A DNA stretch of 64,000 nt from Leguminivora glycinivorella (GCF_023078275.1 NC_062971.1:10168001-10232000); one strand, 5' to 3'. Numbered from the stretch's first letter, positions 20,246 to 32,420 are shown. Made by a program: numbers and translations. The notes: a model not told the origin generated them from the letters alone.

Positions 20246-20547
20246 GAACCACTGTGGAACCATAATGTTTTTTAATGACATTCGATCACGTGTCTCAAAA
20301 GATTAGCTACATATTATAGGTAAGTACTAACAAATATCTACTCACATATACTTATTCGAGATTCGGTACCAAGTCAGTAGCTTCGATACGAGGAAATGAT
20401 TGATCACGAGGTCTCTGAGGAAGTACCTATACAATGATATTTTCAATGTGCTTGCTCGGAGTTAGATTTTAGACACGCAATACAGAGATAAATTAGAGAC
20501 AGTGCACATTCTTTACACAAATAGATGAGTAATCAATGTCAAGCATG
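20246..20547. other. Unassigned sequence
   Basis: Nothing recognised. Confidence 0.3.
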
Positions 20548-20733
20548 CACTTCAGAACAGTGACATTTGGTGCAGTGGAACTACTGATGGTGATCAGAAT
20601 GGAACTCCTCAAATCTGAACGGCACACTTATAGTGACTTTGATATTTTTATAAGAACAGCGTGCACTTACGTTCAGAACAGTGGCATTTGGTGCAGTGGA
20701 ACTGCTAATGATGATCAGAGCGGAATCTGAACG
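20548..20733 (+). repeat. 121-bp minisatellite, about 1.5 units
   Basis: CAGAACAGTGACATTTGG, TGCAGTGGAACT, CTCAAATCTGAACGGCAC and TATTTTTATAAGAACAGC in the order found at 36.2 and 46.3-52 kb. Confidence 0.7.
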
Positions 20734-21196
20734 GCACATTTACTCGCTGGTACTTTAGCGGTAAGTTTCAGAATTGCATGTTAATTGGTGTCAATGGTGT
20801 CACACTTAGTGCATGTAACCTGCGCGAGGTTAAGTGGATTAAAGATGTGTTTGGAAGCCGGACTTCGGAGGGGTGCCGGGAGTATATTAGACACGATACC
20901 GCTGCTCCATCGGGTGTCCACGTGCGACGCGTGATGGCTTTACGTAATGGTTTTATTTATGTTTCCACTATCCATGTTTAAATATTGAATTGGTAGTAGG
21001 TATCTATGGTAAACCCACGAAACCCCGATCTTACCTTCATTATTAATAAATATTACTTGTTACCTGGTAAAAATGTTGATTTCTAAGCTTTCAACTGTTG
21101 GTTTATTAATCGTGAAGCAAAATACCAGTCACACTTCTCATATTTTGCTGAAAACATGCAAAAAAGAGACTATTTGAGTAATTTTAATCTTCAAGG
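20734..21196. other. Unassigned sequence
   Basis: The open frame at 20778-20981 contains GSRTSEGCREYIRHDTAAPS and similar; not recognised. Confidence 0.3.
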
Positions 21197-21291
21197 CCAA
21201 TCCGGCCGGATCCGGCTGGATCCGCCGGATTGGGGCCAAAATCCGGCCGGATCCGGCCGGATTGGATATCAGACCGGATTGCAATCCCTAG
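21197..21291. mobile_element. hAT-like end with CCGGCCGGATCCGG subterminal repeats
   Basis: Repeated GATCCGGCCGGAT-type motifs (21202-21270) end at ATTGCAATCCCTAG, a hAT-style terminus. A related GGATCCGGAT cluster is at 57941-58057. Only one end is evident. Confidence 0.4.
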
Positions 21292-22267
21292 TCAGTAGTA
21301 TTTATAGGTAAGTAGGTATTATTTGATGGTACCTAATTACAAATTATTATGTCACTCTCACTAATGCCGAGCAACCAAGCGTCTCAATTTTTTTTGTTAA
21401 CTGAAAACATATGCAATTTAAGGGTACAACTTTAAACACAAATTTTCAAATATATTAAAAACATAAATCGATGAAAAATTGTGGTCGTTCAATGAGTAAA
21501 CAATGAAAATTATGGAATATTTACTAAATTAAGTAGATAATTACCTATTTTTATTTATCTGAATGTCATTTCATGTTATTTAAGTATTGTTTGTTTCTAA
21601 AACGACAAATTATGCGAAGCTCAACAGACTTCAACGTACAGACAGCCCAGACAAACAGTTAATCTACGTATGTTACCGACGCGACGAGTAAGTAGGGAAG
21701 AAATTACTCGATCCTTGGGTCACAAAGATTCCAACTGGCTTGCATCGGTTTCTTGTATGCCACGCGGTTATGGCAGGTTGCGAGGTCCTGCGGTCACGTT
21801 GGCTGGAGCATGGGTAATGTTCAATTGTTCATTGTATGGAATCTCATAACCAAAAGGTAACATGTACACCATACCTACTCTACTACGCTAAGTACGCTAC
21901 CGCCACAATAGGTTAGGCGAATACAATTGCACCGGTGACAACTTGCATCGGTATTTGTAGTACATAGGTACTAACTTACACTTGTAAATATTAGGAAAAA
22001 TAACAATATTTACTTATTTAAGATTAGAAATATATATGTAGCCTTTCTATTAAAAAAGATCACTTACACCTACCTACTTCATTTGCAAAATTAACGTTTT
22101 CATCTATTTAAAATACCAACGTGAACTCTGTAAATATTATTAAATTAAATAATGACTTTTTATCACACCAACTGATAAAAGCGCTCTTTATTCCTCAGAA
22201 ATAGTTAAGAAAATTGAATTTTATCCACAAGTGCAAAGTAATTTTATACAAATTTCAACTTTATATC
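21292..22267. other. Unassigned AT-rich sequence
   Basis: No gene or repeat recognised. Confidence 0.3.
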
Positions 22268-22445
22268 CGAAGCTGGCTGGTAGAATTGACTTGTGACTTG
22301 AAATCCTCGCAACGCTCAGGATTCCACTATTTGAACCACTTGCTACGCTCCCGGTTCAATATTGGAACCTTTCGCTAGTTCGGGTATCAATATTGCCACG
22401 TGCAGTTAAACAACTACTTTGCCCCCTTATAAAACAAATATCTAT
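22268..22445 (+). repeat. Diverged fragment of the 435-bp repeat
   Basis: Matches its last third loosely (GGATTCCACTATTTGAACCA, GTTCAATATTGGAACC, TTTGCCCCCTTATAAAAC). Confidence 0.45.
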
Positions 22446-22564
22446 ACGTACGTAGTATGTATGTTGTTTTAATTAATAATAATAAATCATAAAAGGCGAC
22501 TAAATGTGACTCACGCTTGATAGGTAATACATATATTATTATTCTGCTTATTTTTATTATTATT

Positions 22565-22635
22565 CCGTCGTGTTTCAATTTATCGCCATTCGTTTTGAAC
22601 TTCCTCTTTTCCGCACTTGTATTACAATGTACTAT
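22565..22635 (+). repeat. Fragment of the CGATACACGTGCG-type repeat
   Basis: CGTGTTTCAATTTATCGCC, GAACTTCCTCTTTTCCGC, ACTTGTATTACAATG, as at the right end of 30308-30536. Confidence 0.5.
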
Positions 22636-22639
22636 TTCT

Positions 22640-23394
22640 GCGTAAGTACATTATTCCTGAACCCGGATAAGTAGGAGATAAGGAGTATATTCAATATATT
22701 GACATTAATAACGCATTGTTTTTATAATGTGGCCCAGAACACTGCAAACACGTGATATCTTATACATTATGTACGAGGTTACCGTTACATAACACAGTTT
22801 ACCTACAGTTTTAACATTAAGCGTAAACAAAAAAATAAAAAAATAAGCGAAATGTAACAAATCTTCTCTTGGTAAAAAAATGTTGTTCCGATCATAAATA
22901 AAAGAAAAAATTGTTCCGGTCAAGTTCAATAAAAAAGAAATTGTAAACTGGCCAGACTCGTAGCTGAAGGGAAATGCATGGTGTGGCCTATTTCTCTACT
23001 ATAATACTCACATCCACTACTTATACATTCATCTTTATTTATTTGCATAAACCTATTTATACAAATTGTTTTTTTTTTGTGTCCCATTAAGAACTTCGAC
23101 CGCTGAAAATATGCGACCGTCTTTTGGTTGTTTCGATTTCGACTTGGTCTCATTAAAAGGAGATTTAATATGAGATGCATAATATCTTCGCGAAGTCTAT
23201 ATGTTTATTTTGCTTCATTATAAGAATATCATGTAATATTCATTTCAATATTTCAATCTAATATTTCAACAACGTGAAAACCTTTGACCCCTTTTTGCAT
23301 TTTTCACACAATTGTTACATCTTATGATGTTTTGTGTTGATTTTAAGGTTATTTTCATTTACAGCTGTACCATATTGTTGTTACATGGAGGAAA
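22640..23394. other. Unassigned sequence
   Basis: The minus-strand frames at 22705-23180 are AT-rich and unsupported. Confidence 0.3.
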
Positions 23395-23957
23395 ACCGGC
23401 CAAGAGCGTGTCGGGCCACGCTCAGTGTAGGGTTCCGTAGTTTTCCGTATTTTTCTCAAAAACTACTGAACCTATCAAGTTCAAAACAATTTTCCTAGAA
23501 AGGCTTTATAAAGTTCTACTTTGGTGATTTTTTTCATATTTTTTAAACATATGTTTCAAAAGTTAGAGGGGGGGGGACGCACTTTTTTTTCCTTTAGGAG
23601 CGATTATTTCCGAAAATATTAATATTATCAAAAAACGATCTTAGTAAATCCTTACTGATTTTTAAATACCTATCCAACAATATATCACACGTTGGGGTTG
23701 GAATGAAAAAAAATATCAGCCCCCACTTTACATGTAGGGGGGGTACCCTAATAAAACATGTTTTTCCATTTTTTATTTTTGCACTTTGTTGGCGTGATTG
23801 ATATACATATTGGTACCAAATTTCAGCTTTCTAGTGCTTACGGTTACTGAGATTATCCGCGGACGGACGGACGGACGGACGGACGGACGGACGGACGGAC
23901 GGACGGACAGACAGACATGGCGAAACTATAAGGGTTCCTAGTTGGCTACGGAACCCT
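23395..23957. repeat. Dispersed repeat ending GGTTCCGTAG / CTACGGAACCC with a (GGAC)n tract
   Basis: Starts near GGGCCACGCTCAGTGTAGGG and ends CTACGGAACCCTAAAAA, an inverted match of its own GGGTTCCGTAG. A (GGAC) tetranucleotide run of about 12 copies lies at 23860-23908. Likely a cousin of the GTTCCGTA repeats at 42 and 60 kb. Confidence 0.55.
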
Positions 23958-24595
23958 AAAAACCGAAAATTAAGGAGTAAGCATTCGTGTTTCTAGTGCT
24001 AAAAGCCGATCAAGAAATGTATACCTAACCTAACCTAACCACTGCAATGATTCAATGCCATTATTATTCGATGCACAGCCTTATAGCCGTTTTCTTCTAA
24101 TCATAATAAGTGTTAAAACTGTTAACTACACTGTTCTGACAGTACGGGCACGCAGCGCCGCACGTTGCCGCCGCCGCGCCGGCCAACGTGCCGTCGCACG
24201 TGCAGATGAGACATGCATTAAACGTCATAAATTACAATACTAGACTGCAAATGCAAATACAGTCCGGTACTTACGCTATGCGCCTTTCGTGTTACCAAAC
24301 GTGGGCGGTCATGTGCTAACGTCCCGCTTAGCCATGAAATCGTATATATTTATATATGTGCGCTATATGTATATTTTTTATCGAGTCAATTTCGGATTTC
24401 AAGGTACTTTCTATGCACCCTGCAGAGCTCGGTTTTTGAGGTACATTTTACTAATTCTTATACCTATCATACCGATTTTAAACAAGCACGAGTCAAGATC
24501 ATTGTGTAAAACTCTAATACTTGCCAATACTAAATCTATACGTAACCTAGCCAGTGAAAAGTAATTGCTTAGACAGATTGTTGAACAATGATTCA
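23958..24595. other. Unassigned sequence with a GC-rich patch
   Basis: GC-rich patch at about 24135-24210 (GCCGCACGTTGCCGCCGCCG); no recognised gene. Confidence 0.3.
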
Positions 24596-24746
24596 CAAGC
24601 GCGGATCCAGCTTCGTGCCCAAGGGGGGGGTCACGTGGTACAGGCCCGGGGCCCCAGGGGGGGGTCACGTGGTCTATTTGTATGGCAATCTTAGGCTCCA
24701 AGGGGGGGTCATGACCCCCATGACCCCCCCCCTGGATCCGCGCATG
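24596..24746. mobile_element. MITE with GCGCGGATCCAG ends and G-runs
   Basis: AAGCGCGGATCCAGC at the left and CTGGATCCGCGCATG at the right are inverted. The interior repeats AAGGGGGGGGTCACGTGG and ends in a GGGGGTCATGACCCCC palindrome. Confidence 0.65.
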
Positions 24747-25074
24747 ATAATTCATTGATTATTGACAATAATACTATCCACTCAAACCAATTCCATCTAC
24801 AACTTACCTGCCTATTGACAAGTATTCTCTCTATTCACGTTTCTTCGAGGGACCTATTTGTCTCATAACAGCGGAAAGGATGGCTTTGTAAAAGCTATTA
24901 ATTATTTCCTCCTATTTTTAGTGCCCGCAAAACTTAAGTACCTACCTAATACTAAATTAAATTAAAAATCTAATCAGCCGTTTTTGCGGAACCTGCGCTT
25001 GACCCTGTAATCTCAGATTTTACAAAGAAAAATGCACCAACGCTTACGATAATATGAATAATATCGTTATCGAG
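24747..25074. other. Unassigned sequence
   Basis: Nothing recognised. Confidence 0.3.
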
Positions 25075-25165
25075 GCTAAGCTATCTCTATCGCCCTTCCG
25101 TATTGGCGAGACAGAGCCAGAGTGTTTCGTTCGGTGTCTAGCGTAAACGATTGCCATTTCGGCTA
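25075..25165. mobile_element. Diverged remnant of the GTAGCCGAATGGCA MITE family
   Basis: TATCTCTATCGC, CGTATTGGCGAGACAGAGCC and TGCCATTTCGGCTAGG. It lies within overlapping minus-strand open frames that I do not accept as genes. Confidence 0.45.
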
Positions 25166-25612
25166 GGCAAGCATGCAGGTATACTAGGCAAAGAGCCGGC
25201 TGTTCTACATTTGTGGCTATAACATGAGCAGTCCAAAAGTGAGTCGAATCGATCCGCAGATGGCTCGGTACAAGTAGGTGCAAACTGGCTGACACTCGTA
25301 GACAGCAAGCCACTACAGCGTGCGCCTCCACGTGAGAGCTCGCACATGTTGCGAACGCGGAATTCCGCCACCGATACGTGCCTCCTGGGTGTCCTATCTT
25401 GATATTTCGTCGAAACATACAAGCGTAATTGTTAGATTATCTACGGATTGCTCCACAGACATAATATACATGTATGCATGTAGCTTATTTTGATTTAAAA
25501 AAATCATAGCTCGGTATCCTTAATGTTAATTAGGATTACGATAAGAGGCTAGTCCCCATCCCCAAGATACTTGAGGGGTATACCTGATGTACTTACCTAT
25601 TTACATAATACC
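25166..25612. other. Unassigned sequence
   Basis: Open minus-strand frames up to 25422 show no domain and no codon pattern that supports a gene. Confidence 0.3.
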
Positions 25613-25765
25613 TGTTGGATCCTTAAAGGAAGGAGAACGACTTCTGGAAAATTGTGGACCAGATTTGAATGAGATTAGCTTAGGACTGGGACAAGTGGCG
25701 TACTGGAAGAGAGGCCTGTGCTCGCAATGTGTGATAGAGGGCCGATATGATATGATGCTGTTTCG
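25613..25765 (+). pseudogene. Degenerate 3' end of a non-LTR retrotransposon
   Basis: One frame reads DKWRTGREACARN before stops, resembling the DR-KWR-GREAYVQQW ending common in lepidopteran LINE ORFs, followed by a GATATGATATGATG-like tail. Heavily decayed. Confidence 0.4.
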
Positions 25766-26082
25766 TAGAATAGTTAACTTGTGTCTTTGGGTTAACCGAA
25801 TTACATACTGTATTTTATCAATAAAAATATTATTATTTTAAAAGAAACAGTATATTATTTCGAAGAAAAACAAAACTGCATTCCACAATTTTTTTTATTT
25901 GGATCTATAACTGTATTCGTAAAAAAAAACTTCCTACACTTATTTCATTAAGGCATGTAAAATGTACTTTTTCACAAAACCAGGCCCCGTAGCTGAATGG
26001 CATTACTGCGATGCGAAACGCCGCAGAAATGTAGTCTGGGTCTGTCGCGCCAATACGCAAGTGCGGTAGAGATAGATATACT

Positions 26083-26493
26083 GATGCCCTGGACCTCTTC
26101 ATCCTTCAAAAGAAATGTATACGTATTTTAGCAAATATAAGGATTCCTAATAGCTGCCGCCCCTTTTTCAAACAATACGAGCTCCTTACACTGCCGGGTA
26201 TATACATAATGGAGGCCGTTATCTTCGCACGGAAAAACCCTGACCTGTTTGAGGCTAAAGTAGACACATATAAAACTAGAAGCCAGTATAGAAATAAGCT
26301 AAAAACACCTGACTCGAACTTGGCTATATATAGAAACGGTCCCCATTTTTTATGTATCCGCATAGTTAACAAAATCCCTGATGACATCAAATTAGAAAAT
26401 AATGACAATTTATTCCATAAGAAATTGAAAAGTTTTCTCATACACAAATGTTACTACTCAGTGGAGGAGTTTTTTAATGACGAAACCTTTTAG
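26083..26493 (+). pseudogene. C-terminal fragment of a non-LTR reverse transcriptase
   Basis: From 26083 the frame is open for 136 codons to TAG; the ATG at 26209 is internal. It shows DALDLFILQKKCIRILANI, then a CRPFFKQYELLTLPGIYI segment (the C-R--F----LLTL---YI motif found after the RT thumb in jockey/CR1 proteins), and a basic tail with RNGPHFLCIRIVNKIPDDIK. The RT catalytic motifs lie upstream and are absent, so no activity is expected. The frame is unbroken, implying fairly recent insertion. Confidence 0.75.
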
Positions 26494-26797
26494 TACCTAA
26501 CTTATAATTTCCAAAAAAAAACGTTTTTTTTTTGTTACATATATTTTGAATTTAATTGAAATCATTTATTCCTAAATCGTATTACTCGAATTATATTATG
26601 CTATGACCAAAAATTATTATATAATAATTCCACCTATCCAAATTATTAACTAACTACATGGCCTGAAACTTAGTATTAAGCTAGATATAAGTAATTTGTG
26701 TGCCCTGACAGGGTGTCATGGAAGCTATTTGTAAAATTTTAAGATCCTATGTACATGATTTTTACAAATAAACATCTTATCTTATCTTATCTAGCTA
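26083..26797 (+). mobile_element. 5'-truncated non-LTR retrotransposon (jockey/CR1-like)
   Basis: Coding part to 26493, then a 3' UTR of 300 bp ending in a CATCTTATCTTATCTTATCT short repeat in place of poly-A. Inserted in a MITE. No upstream RT core or endonuclease remains. Confidence 0.75.
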
Positions 26798-26857
26798 CGA
26801 AAGAGATATTATCGTGAGCGTTTCGTGAGCGTTTGCACATTCGGCTACGCACACTGT

Positions 26858-28319
26858 TCTGTAAATGCCAATTTCTATTAATTTGAAGTCGAGAGATCTT
26901 CCATAAATCTGATAGCGGCTGCTCTGCGCTACGGGTGTTAAAAATAGAAAGCAAAGAGGCGGCTACGGACGTAAGTATGGCGTGGAATGTATATAATACG
27001 TTCCGTCAGCTTTTCATTAAAGTCAAACTCGTTTAATGTGTTATTTCCTTTTGGCGTTGGTTTTAGGGACTTCCGGCATACTTGACATTCCTTTTACATA
27101 TGTAAATTATATTTTCAACCATGTTTTCAACGCAAGCCGATTTGTAGATACTTAGATCTGTGGAAATTTGTGGAAATTATAATATCATGGGGTAAAATTT
27201 TCATACTACGTACCTATATAGGTGTTCAACAGGAACATGAAATCACAACTATTAAATGAATATGGAAATATTCGCCCGCCAAGGCAACTCTTTCATTTTA
27301 TACCAAAAAACATAGCAAAGTGTTGACAGCGGTTCTCATTTTCTTTTGTTTCCACAAGAGCGAGAGTGACCTCATTAGCTCGTTGAATCATTGCCACGCT
27401 ATTGATTATCTTATAATTAAACCGTTGTTTTATCAACGAATGTCGTAAATATCGTAATGATGTGTAAAAGACTGCACCGCGAACGTGCGAGGTTGGCGTC
27501 ACGTTGGAAAACACGCTGACTGAGAATCCCGCTTGTTGAAACACTGAAATTACCACAATTTTTGCTTTTTTACATTTTATATGAATTATTTACACTATAC
27601 ATTTTTTGATATTACATTCGTTTATGCCAGCTGCTGCCACGCAGCTCATATTCACATTTTTTAATTCACGCGTAATCAATACATCCTTGAGTGCAGGGTG
27701 ACGCCAAGTTTTTTTCATTAAGGAAAGGTTAAGGTAAACTTATTGCACTTTACTTTTTTTTTGATAAAAATAAGCAATAAATGACGTAGGTAGGTAAAAT
27801 TACCAAGTTGTAAATCATGAAATATCACAAGCTCTCAATAAACAAAGTCGAATAAACCACCTGTTCCATAATCTGAAAATGAGTAACAAGTTTTTATCCT
27901 GACTATGAAATTTTATTGAATAATACATATCACGTTATGCTTCATTTGCTACACCATAGGGGTGCCTGTTGTCATGAAACTAGTAAATTAACTGTCAAGT
28001 ATTCAGAAAATTAACTACAAATATAGATTGGTACTTATAAGTAAACATAAATAGTAAAGATACAGGGATAGATTTTATTTGTTATTAATCTTTACTTCAC
28101 AATTTAAGAAATTATAATATTTTCATTAATTAACCAAAACTCTCCAAGGCCTTTAATAACTTCAATCAGTAATACTTCAACCCAAAATTGGTATACATTG
28201 CATAATTGCATAATTAGTGGTCGGTGGATGTGTGGTTTATGAATTGTTATAATCCGTAAATTAAATGACGTACCCATTTACGTTAAATTTCACTTAATTT
28301 TGCGCAAGCGTGCACCTGC
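26858..28319. other. Unassigned sequence
   Basis: No recognised gene or repeat. The minus-strand frame at 27293-27556 has no features. Confidence 0.3.
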
Positions 28320-28432
28320 ACCACTGTTTATTTATTTATTGAAACATAATTGCACAATCCAAAACATAGTACAAATGGCGGACTTAATGCTACCAGGCAT
28401 TCCACTAGCAGGCACTGGTCCATTGTACAGAA
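28320..28432 (-). mobile_element. LINE 3' end fragment
   Basis: On the minus strand, GGAATGCCTGGTAGC and AAGTCCGCCATTTGTAC precede an AATAAATAAATAAA tail; I recognise the block as a common lepidopteran LINE 3' UTR. Confidence 0.45.
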
Positions 28433-30307
28433 ATGTAAGTTATATACTATACACGTATTTATTATCAAATGGTCAAGACAGATTCATGGGACAGATTCTT
28501 TAAATCGCTCCGGCAAGCCGTCGCGATTTAACTTACTCTCCTTAGTAATATTCAACTTCCTCCCCTCGTTGCACAATGTACTATTCCCGATGGGATCATT
28601 AATAATTATCTTGAGTGTTTTACAATCAGCCTTTGCCGATGGTCCCGTGACTGTGTCCCAATTCAGAATTGTGGATATCATCATAATCCGTTCAGCGCCT
28701 TTTTCTCCCGAGGAAACCTGAACTCCAGTGTCTTTCTGCCTATTTGATTGTAGACATGCATTATTAATATGTTCTATAAAATATTCCTGTTTTTACTCAT
28801 ATTCATATTACAAAAGTAAAACATGTAAATACTAGATAAACAGGCTAAAAAGCCTAAAAATAACGATGCTGCGGTATCGTCGTCTGCTATTATATACCTA
28901 TTTATTTATTCTACAATAAATTAAAACAATTTTCGTAAAGAGAAGTAGTCTTGTACGTTTATAAAACAAAATTTATGTAACAAAGAGATAATTTGGTATG
29001 GTATTTTAAATCACTAAAGTACCCTGAAAAGCATATAAATATGTATGTAGGTATACGTAAATGAAACGAAATGTCAAAGTTATCGAATGTCACAATGATA
29101 GGTTTCATTTAACTTCTAAGGTTGTAACGTAAGAGCCAGCCAGCCAGTATTAACATCATAGGACGTCAGTTACATCACTGACATCTTACACGTTTTCACA
29201 ATTTTCTCGGAAAAACGTGTTACTCAATTAAGGTCTGCCGAAATGATTTTCGATTTATCCCGCCTAGCAAATTGTGAAATACTCGCAATTGGAAATTTAC
29301 CTATGAATATTTAATACGAAAGCACTGTTTGCTATTACTTTTCAATTTTCTTCTATGTGTGCGTTAATGTGACTCGCATAACACTTTAGTATTTGTTTAA
29401 TCTTGAAATCTAATTTGGTACGGAAACGAAAACGCGCATTGTTATTATTTTTTATTTTTTGAGTAATACACTGTTTCTCAGGACCTTAAATGCGGTGGTT
29501 TACTGTTATCACAACAGGTTTTAAACAATCGCCTTGATGGTATCGTGACAAGTTTCATCAATTGATGCCATCACTACTCGAAACCAGCGAACGAGATCAC
29601 TACCGTGAAAACCAGGCAAGACCAGAAGCGTAGCACATGTATGAAAACGTGCGTTTCATTCACGTTTTACCAATCCAACCGCCTTGGTAATTTTGGTATA
29701 TCGCCAAGAGTAATACGTATATAAGATTTATAGTTTATATCGTGAGTGTAAATTTTGTCAGCCCTGCGTACGTCACGTTGCGGACGTTTGATTCCGGCGC
29801 TGCACATGTCAGACCACGCGCTGCCGCCGCCGGTTCCCACGTATGCTATACGACTTTACGTAGGAACACACACCAGAATATATTATTATGACACATGTGC
29901 CATAAAATTATGGATTATTCCACGTTGCGTGGCACGGGCTGTATTTATGGTTTGGTATGGCCTCTAAAGTTTTGTTTTGTTTGACTCCTTAAAGGACTTA
30001 CGACTCATATAAACTTTTATAGAATGTATTCGATAGGTAATTTTATCAACTAAGAAATATTTTATAAATGGTTACATATAGTGTCTTCGTTAAGTATTCG
30101 TTCCCGCGCCTTATTTGCCTATGCAAAAACTAGCGCCATTACACATTCGTTATCTATAGACAACTCAAGGACCAAATAAATACGTAGTGCTGGAGACGTG
30201 ACGGAGTAAAACAGAAATTGTGTTCACTTTCAGATAGACATAGGGGAAATTGCCAGTAACTGGCCAGTGTCCAATAACTGGCCACCCTACACTAAAAATA
30301 AATTCTC
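28433..30307. other. Unassigned sequence
   Basis: Open frames at 28350-28721 on both strands and at 29755-29967 have no recognisable domains. GC-rich patch at about 29755-29840. Confidence 0.3.
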
Positions 30308-30536
30308 TTTTCAGTACAGATGGTGTTTTTTTTACGCACTAGTGCGAGAAGTGGTTCATTATATGCCAGGTCGAAACTTCGGAGGCTCATCTGCACTGAA
30401 AAACGTCGTACGATACACGTGCGAAAAGGAAATTCGTAACTCGTGTCGATTTAAAACACTCCCTTCGGTCGTGTTTTAATTTATCGCCACTCGTTTCGAA
30501 CTTCCTTTTTTACGCACTTGTATCGTAATGTACTAT
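30308..30536 (+). repeat. Dispersed repeat, CGATACACGTGCGAAAAGGA type (copy 2)
   Basis: Collinear with 15277-15500. Flanked by GGGAAATTGCCAGTAACTGG (30244) and, inverted, GCAGTTACTGGCAATTTACC (30587), so the repeat may sit inside a small palindromic element at 30244-30606. Confidence 0.6.
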
Positions 30537-30606
30537 TACATACCTATAAATAACCTATAATAGACCTAATTTTTAATGGCTGGGGGGCAGTTACTGGCAA
30601 TTTACC

Positions 30607-31204
30607 CTACGTACTGAAATTATTTTTTCATGGATAACTAAAATAATACTATTTTAGTTTTAGTTAAGAACAATCGATTTAGCTTACACTTAAACCGTGA
30701 ACTGCAATATGTTCACAACTGGTATTTAAATATGTTAATTAGAAGTTCGTCACGTGTCTGTAAAATGTAACAAACACAGAGAGGGTATTAAAATAATACA
30801 TTTATTCAAGTGCAAGATACACTTGTGCACGTGTTAGACAATTTTTTTTTCTACTCCCGTACTTACTGTTATTCGTGAGTTACAAGGTCGTGCATAGAAC
30901 TTTAAAACCCTACATAAAAGATGTCAAGACAAGTCTATCTAGTCTATACCCTGAAAACATTTTGTAGCAGTAGCACGTTATAGCTGTTAAAGTTCTGTAA
31001 TACATTGCTACCAACTTAACAAACCACTCACTTCATCGTAGAAAATTAAAATATTGTATGAAATACATTGTTGCCAACCTTAGAATGTCAGATTCAGCCT
31101 GGCATTCGCAGAGTCGAGTCTCGTTCGTTTTCTGCTGCGTTCATTGGCGACGCGTCGAATCGTATTCAAATGTATGAGAACTTGAATCGACGCGGCTCGA
31201 TTCG
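30607..31204. other. Unassigned sequence
   Basis: Nothing recognised. Confidence 0.3.
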
Positions 31205-31346
31205 AGGCCGGCAACAGACAGTCTTAAAAATTCATAATCTTAAAAAAAAATTGTATGCAAACTGACACTGACAGATCTGTCAGTGTCGGTTTGCATACAA
31301 TTTTTTTTTAAGATTATGAATTTTTAAGACTGTCTGTTGCCGGCCT
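31205..31346. mobile_element. Almost perfect palindromic MITE, 142 bp
   Basis: Arms of about 70 bp from AGGCCGGCAACAGACAG to its inverse, centred on CAGATCTG at about 31275. The arms contain CTTAAAAATTCATAATC and ATTGTATGCAAACTGACAC. Directly abuts a second, related palindrome. Confidence 0.8.
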
Positions 31347-31510
31347 TAGGCTTCCCACAGTCTTAAAAATTCATAATCTTAAAAAAAACTTGTATGCAAT
31401 CTGACAGTTCAAATCTGTCAGTGTCTTGTCAGTGTCAGTTTGAACTGTCAGATTGCATACAAGTTTTTTTTAAGATTATGAATTTTGAAGACTGTCTGTG
31501 GGAAGCCTTA
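31347..31510. mobile_element. Related palindromic MITE, 164 bp
   Basis: Ends GGCTTCCCACAG/CTGTGGGAAGCC differ from the neighbour, but the inner arms (AGTCTTAAAAATTCATAATC, TTGTATGCAA-CTGACA) are the same. The centre repeats GTCAGTGTC. Confidence 0.8.
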
Positions 31511-31749
31511 GTGGCCAGGTTTCAGAGAACCATACCATAGACAGTTTTATTTTCATGTTTGCACTCAAACTGCATATTCAAAATGGTAGGTGGTCCACTA
31601 GATAACTAAGATGACTGAAAGTAGGTATTTGTTGAATTTATAATTTTCTTTCAAAGTAAGTGCTTGGTCGTAGAAAAAGTACTTATTGTATGCAACGGTG
31701 TTTAACTCTTAAAATCTCAAGGAAGGTGGTTCTAAATTCGTCTGTTTTT
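31511..31749. other. Unassigned sequence
   Basis: Nothing recognised. Confidence 0.3.
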
Positions 31750-31965
31750 TTTAACCCCCGACGCAAAAACGACGGTCTGTCTGTCTGTTTGTCTGTCTAT
31801 CTGTGTGTGTGTGTCTGCCTGTGGCATCGTAGCTCTCGAACGGATGAACCGATTTTAGTTAAGTTTTTTTTGTCTGAAAGCTGAGTTAGTCGGGAGTGTT
31901 CTTAGCCATGTTCCATGAAAATCGGTCCACTATGTCGCGGTCGGGGGTTTTTTCAAAATTTTAAT
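31750..31965 (-). repeat. AACCCCCGAC-type dispersed repeat (inverse of 6165-6350)
   Basis: GGCATCGTAGCTCTCGAACG, ATGAACCGATTTTAG and ATCGGTCCACT in inverse order relative to the other copy, with a GTCTGTCTGTTTGTCTGTC run. The frame at 31660-31884 crosses it and is not a gene. Confidence 0.55.
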
Positions 31966-32420
31966 TTTGTGGTTATTAATGTTTGTTCCACGATATCTCC
32001 GCCGTTACTGGACCGATTTTGAAAAATTTTTTATATTGAATGTATATACATACAGATTGGTCCCATTTTTATCAGAACCCAGTTCTGATGATGGGATCCT
32101 GGAGAAATAGAGGGAACTCCTCAAATCTGAAAGGCAAACATAGAGTGGTTTTTGTGTTTTTAAAGGAACAGCATGCATTTATGTACGTCCGGAACAGTGA
32201 CATTTGGTGTAGTGGAACTGCTGATGAAGGTCAGAACGGAACTCCTCAAATCTGAACGGCACACTTATAGTGACTTTGGTATTTTTATAAGAGCAGCATG
32301 CACTTACGTCCAGAACAGTGACATTTGGTGTAGTGGAACTGCTGATGAAGATCAGAACGGAACTCCTCAAATCTGAGCAGCACACTTATAGTGACTTTGG
32401 TATTTTTATAAGAACAGCTT
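31966..32420 (+). repeat. 121-bp minisatellite element, left flank plus about 3 units
   Basis: Starts with the conserved leader (TTCCACGATATCTCCGCCG, ACCGATTTTGAAAA, CAGTTCTGATGATGGGATCC), then units with GAACTCCTCAAATCTGAACG and TGACATTTGGTGTAGTGGAA. The right flank differs from the other copies after 32420. Confidence 0.75.

Larger units (their letters stand above)
25981..26857. mobile_element. MITE of the GTAGCCGAATGGCA family, split by a LINE
   Basis: Left half 25981-26082 (GGCCCCGTAGCTGAATGGC ... GAGATAGATATA) and right half 26798-26857 (GTGAGCGTTTCGTGAGCG ... TTCGGCTACGCAC) join to give a normal family member once the LINE is removed. Confidence 0.7.

Noticed and set aside
23860..23908. 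(GGAC)n microsatellite as a separate locus of interest
   Set aside because: It is the simple-repeat part of a dispersed repeat and similar (GACA)-type runs occur in other copies.
25044..25422. Two overlapping minus-strand ORFs of 94 and 124 residues
   Set aside because: They include a MITE remnant, overlap in different frames, and show no domain.
28350..28721. 123-residue plus-strand ORF and its minus-strand counterpart
   Set aside because: Starts inside a LINE 3' fragment; neither translation resembles a known protein and stops appear in any extension.
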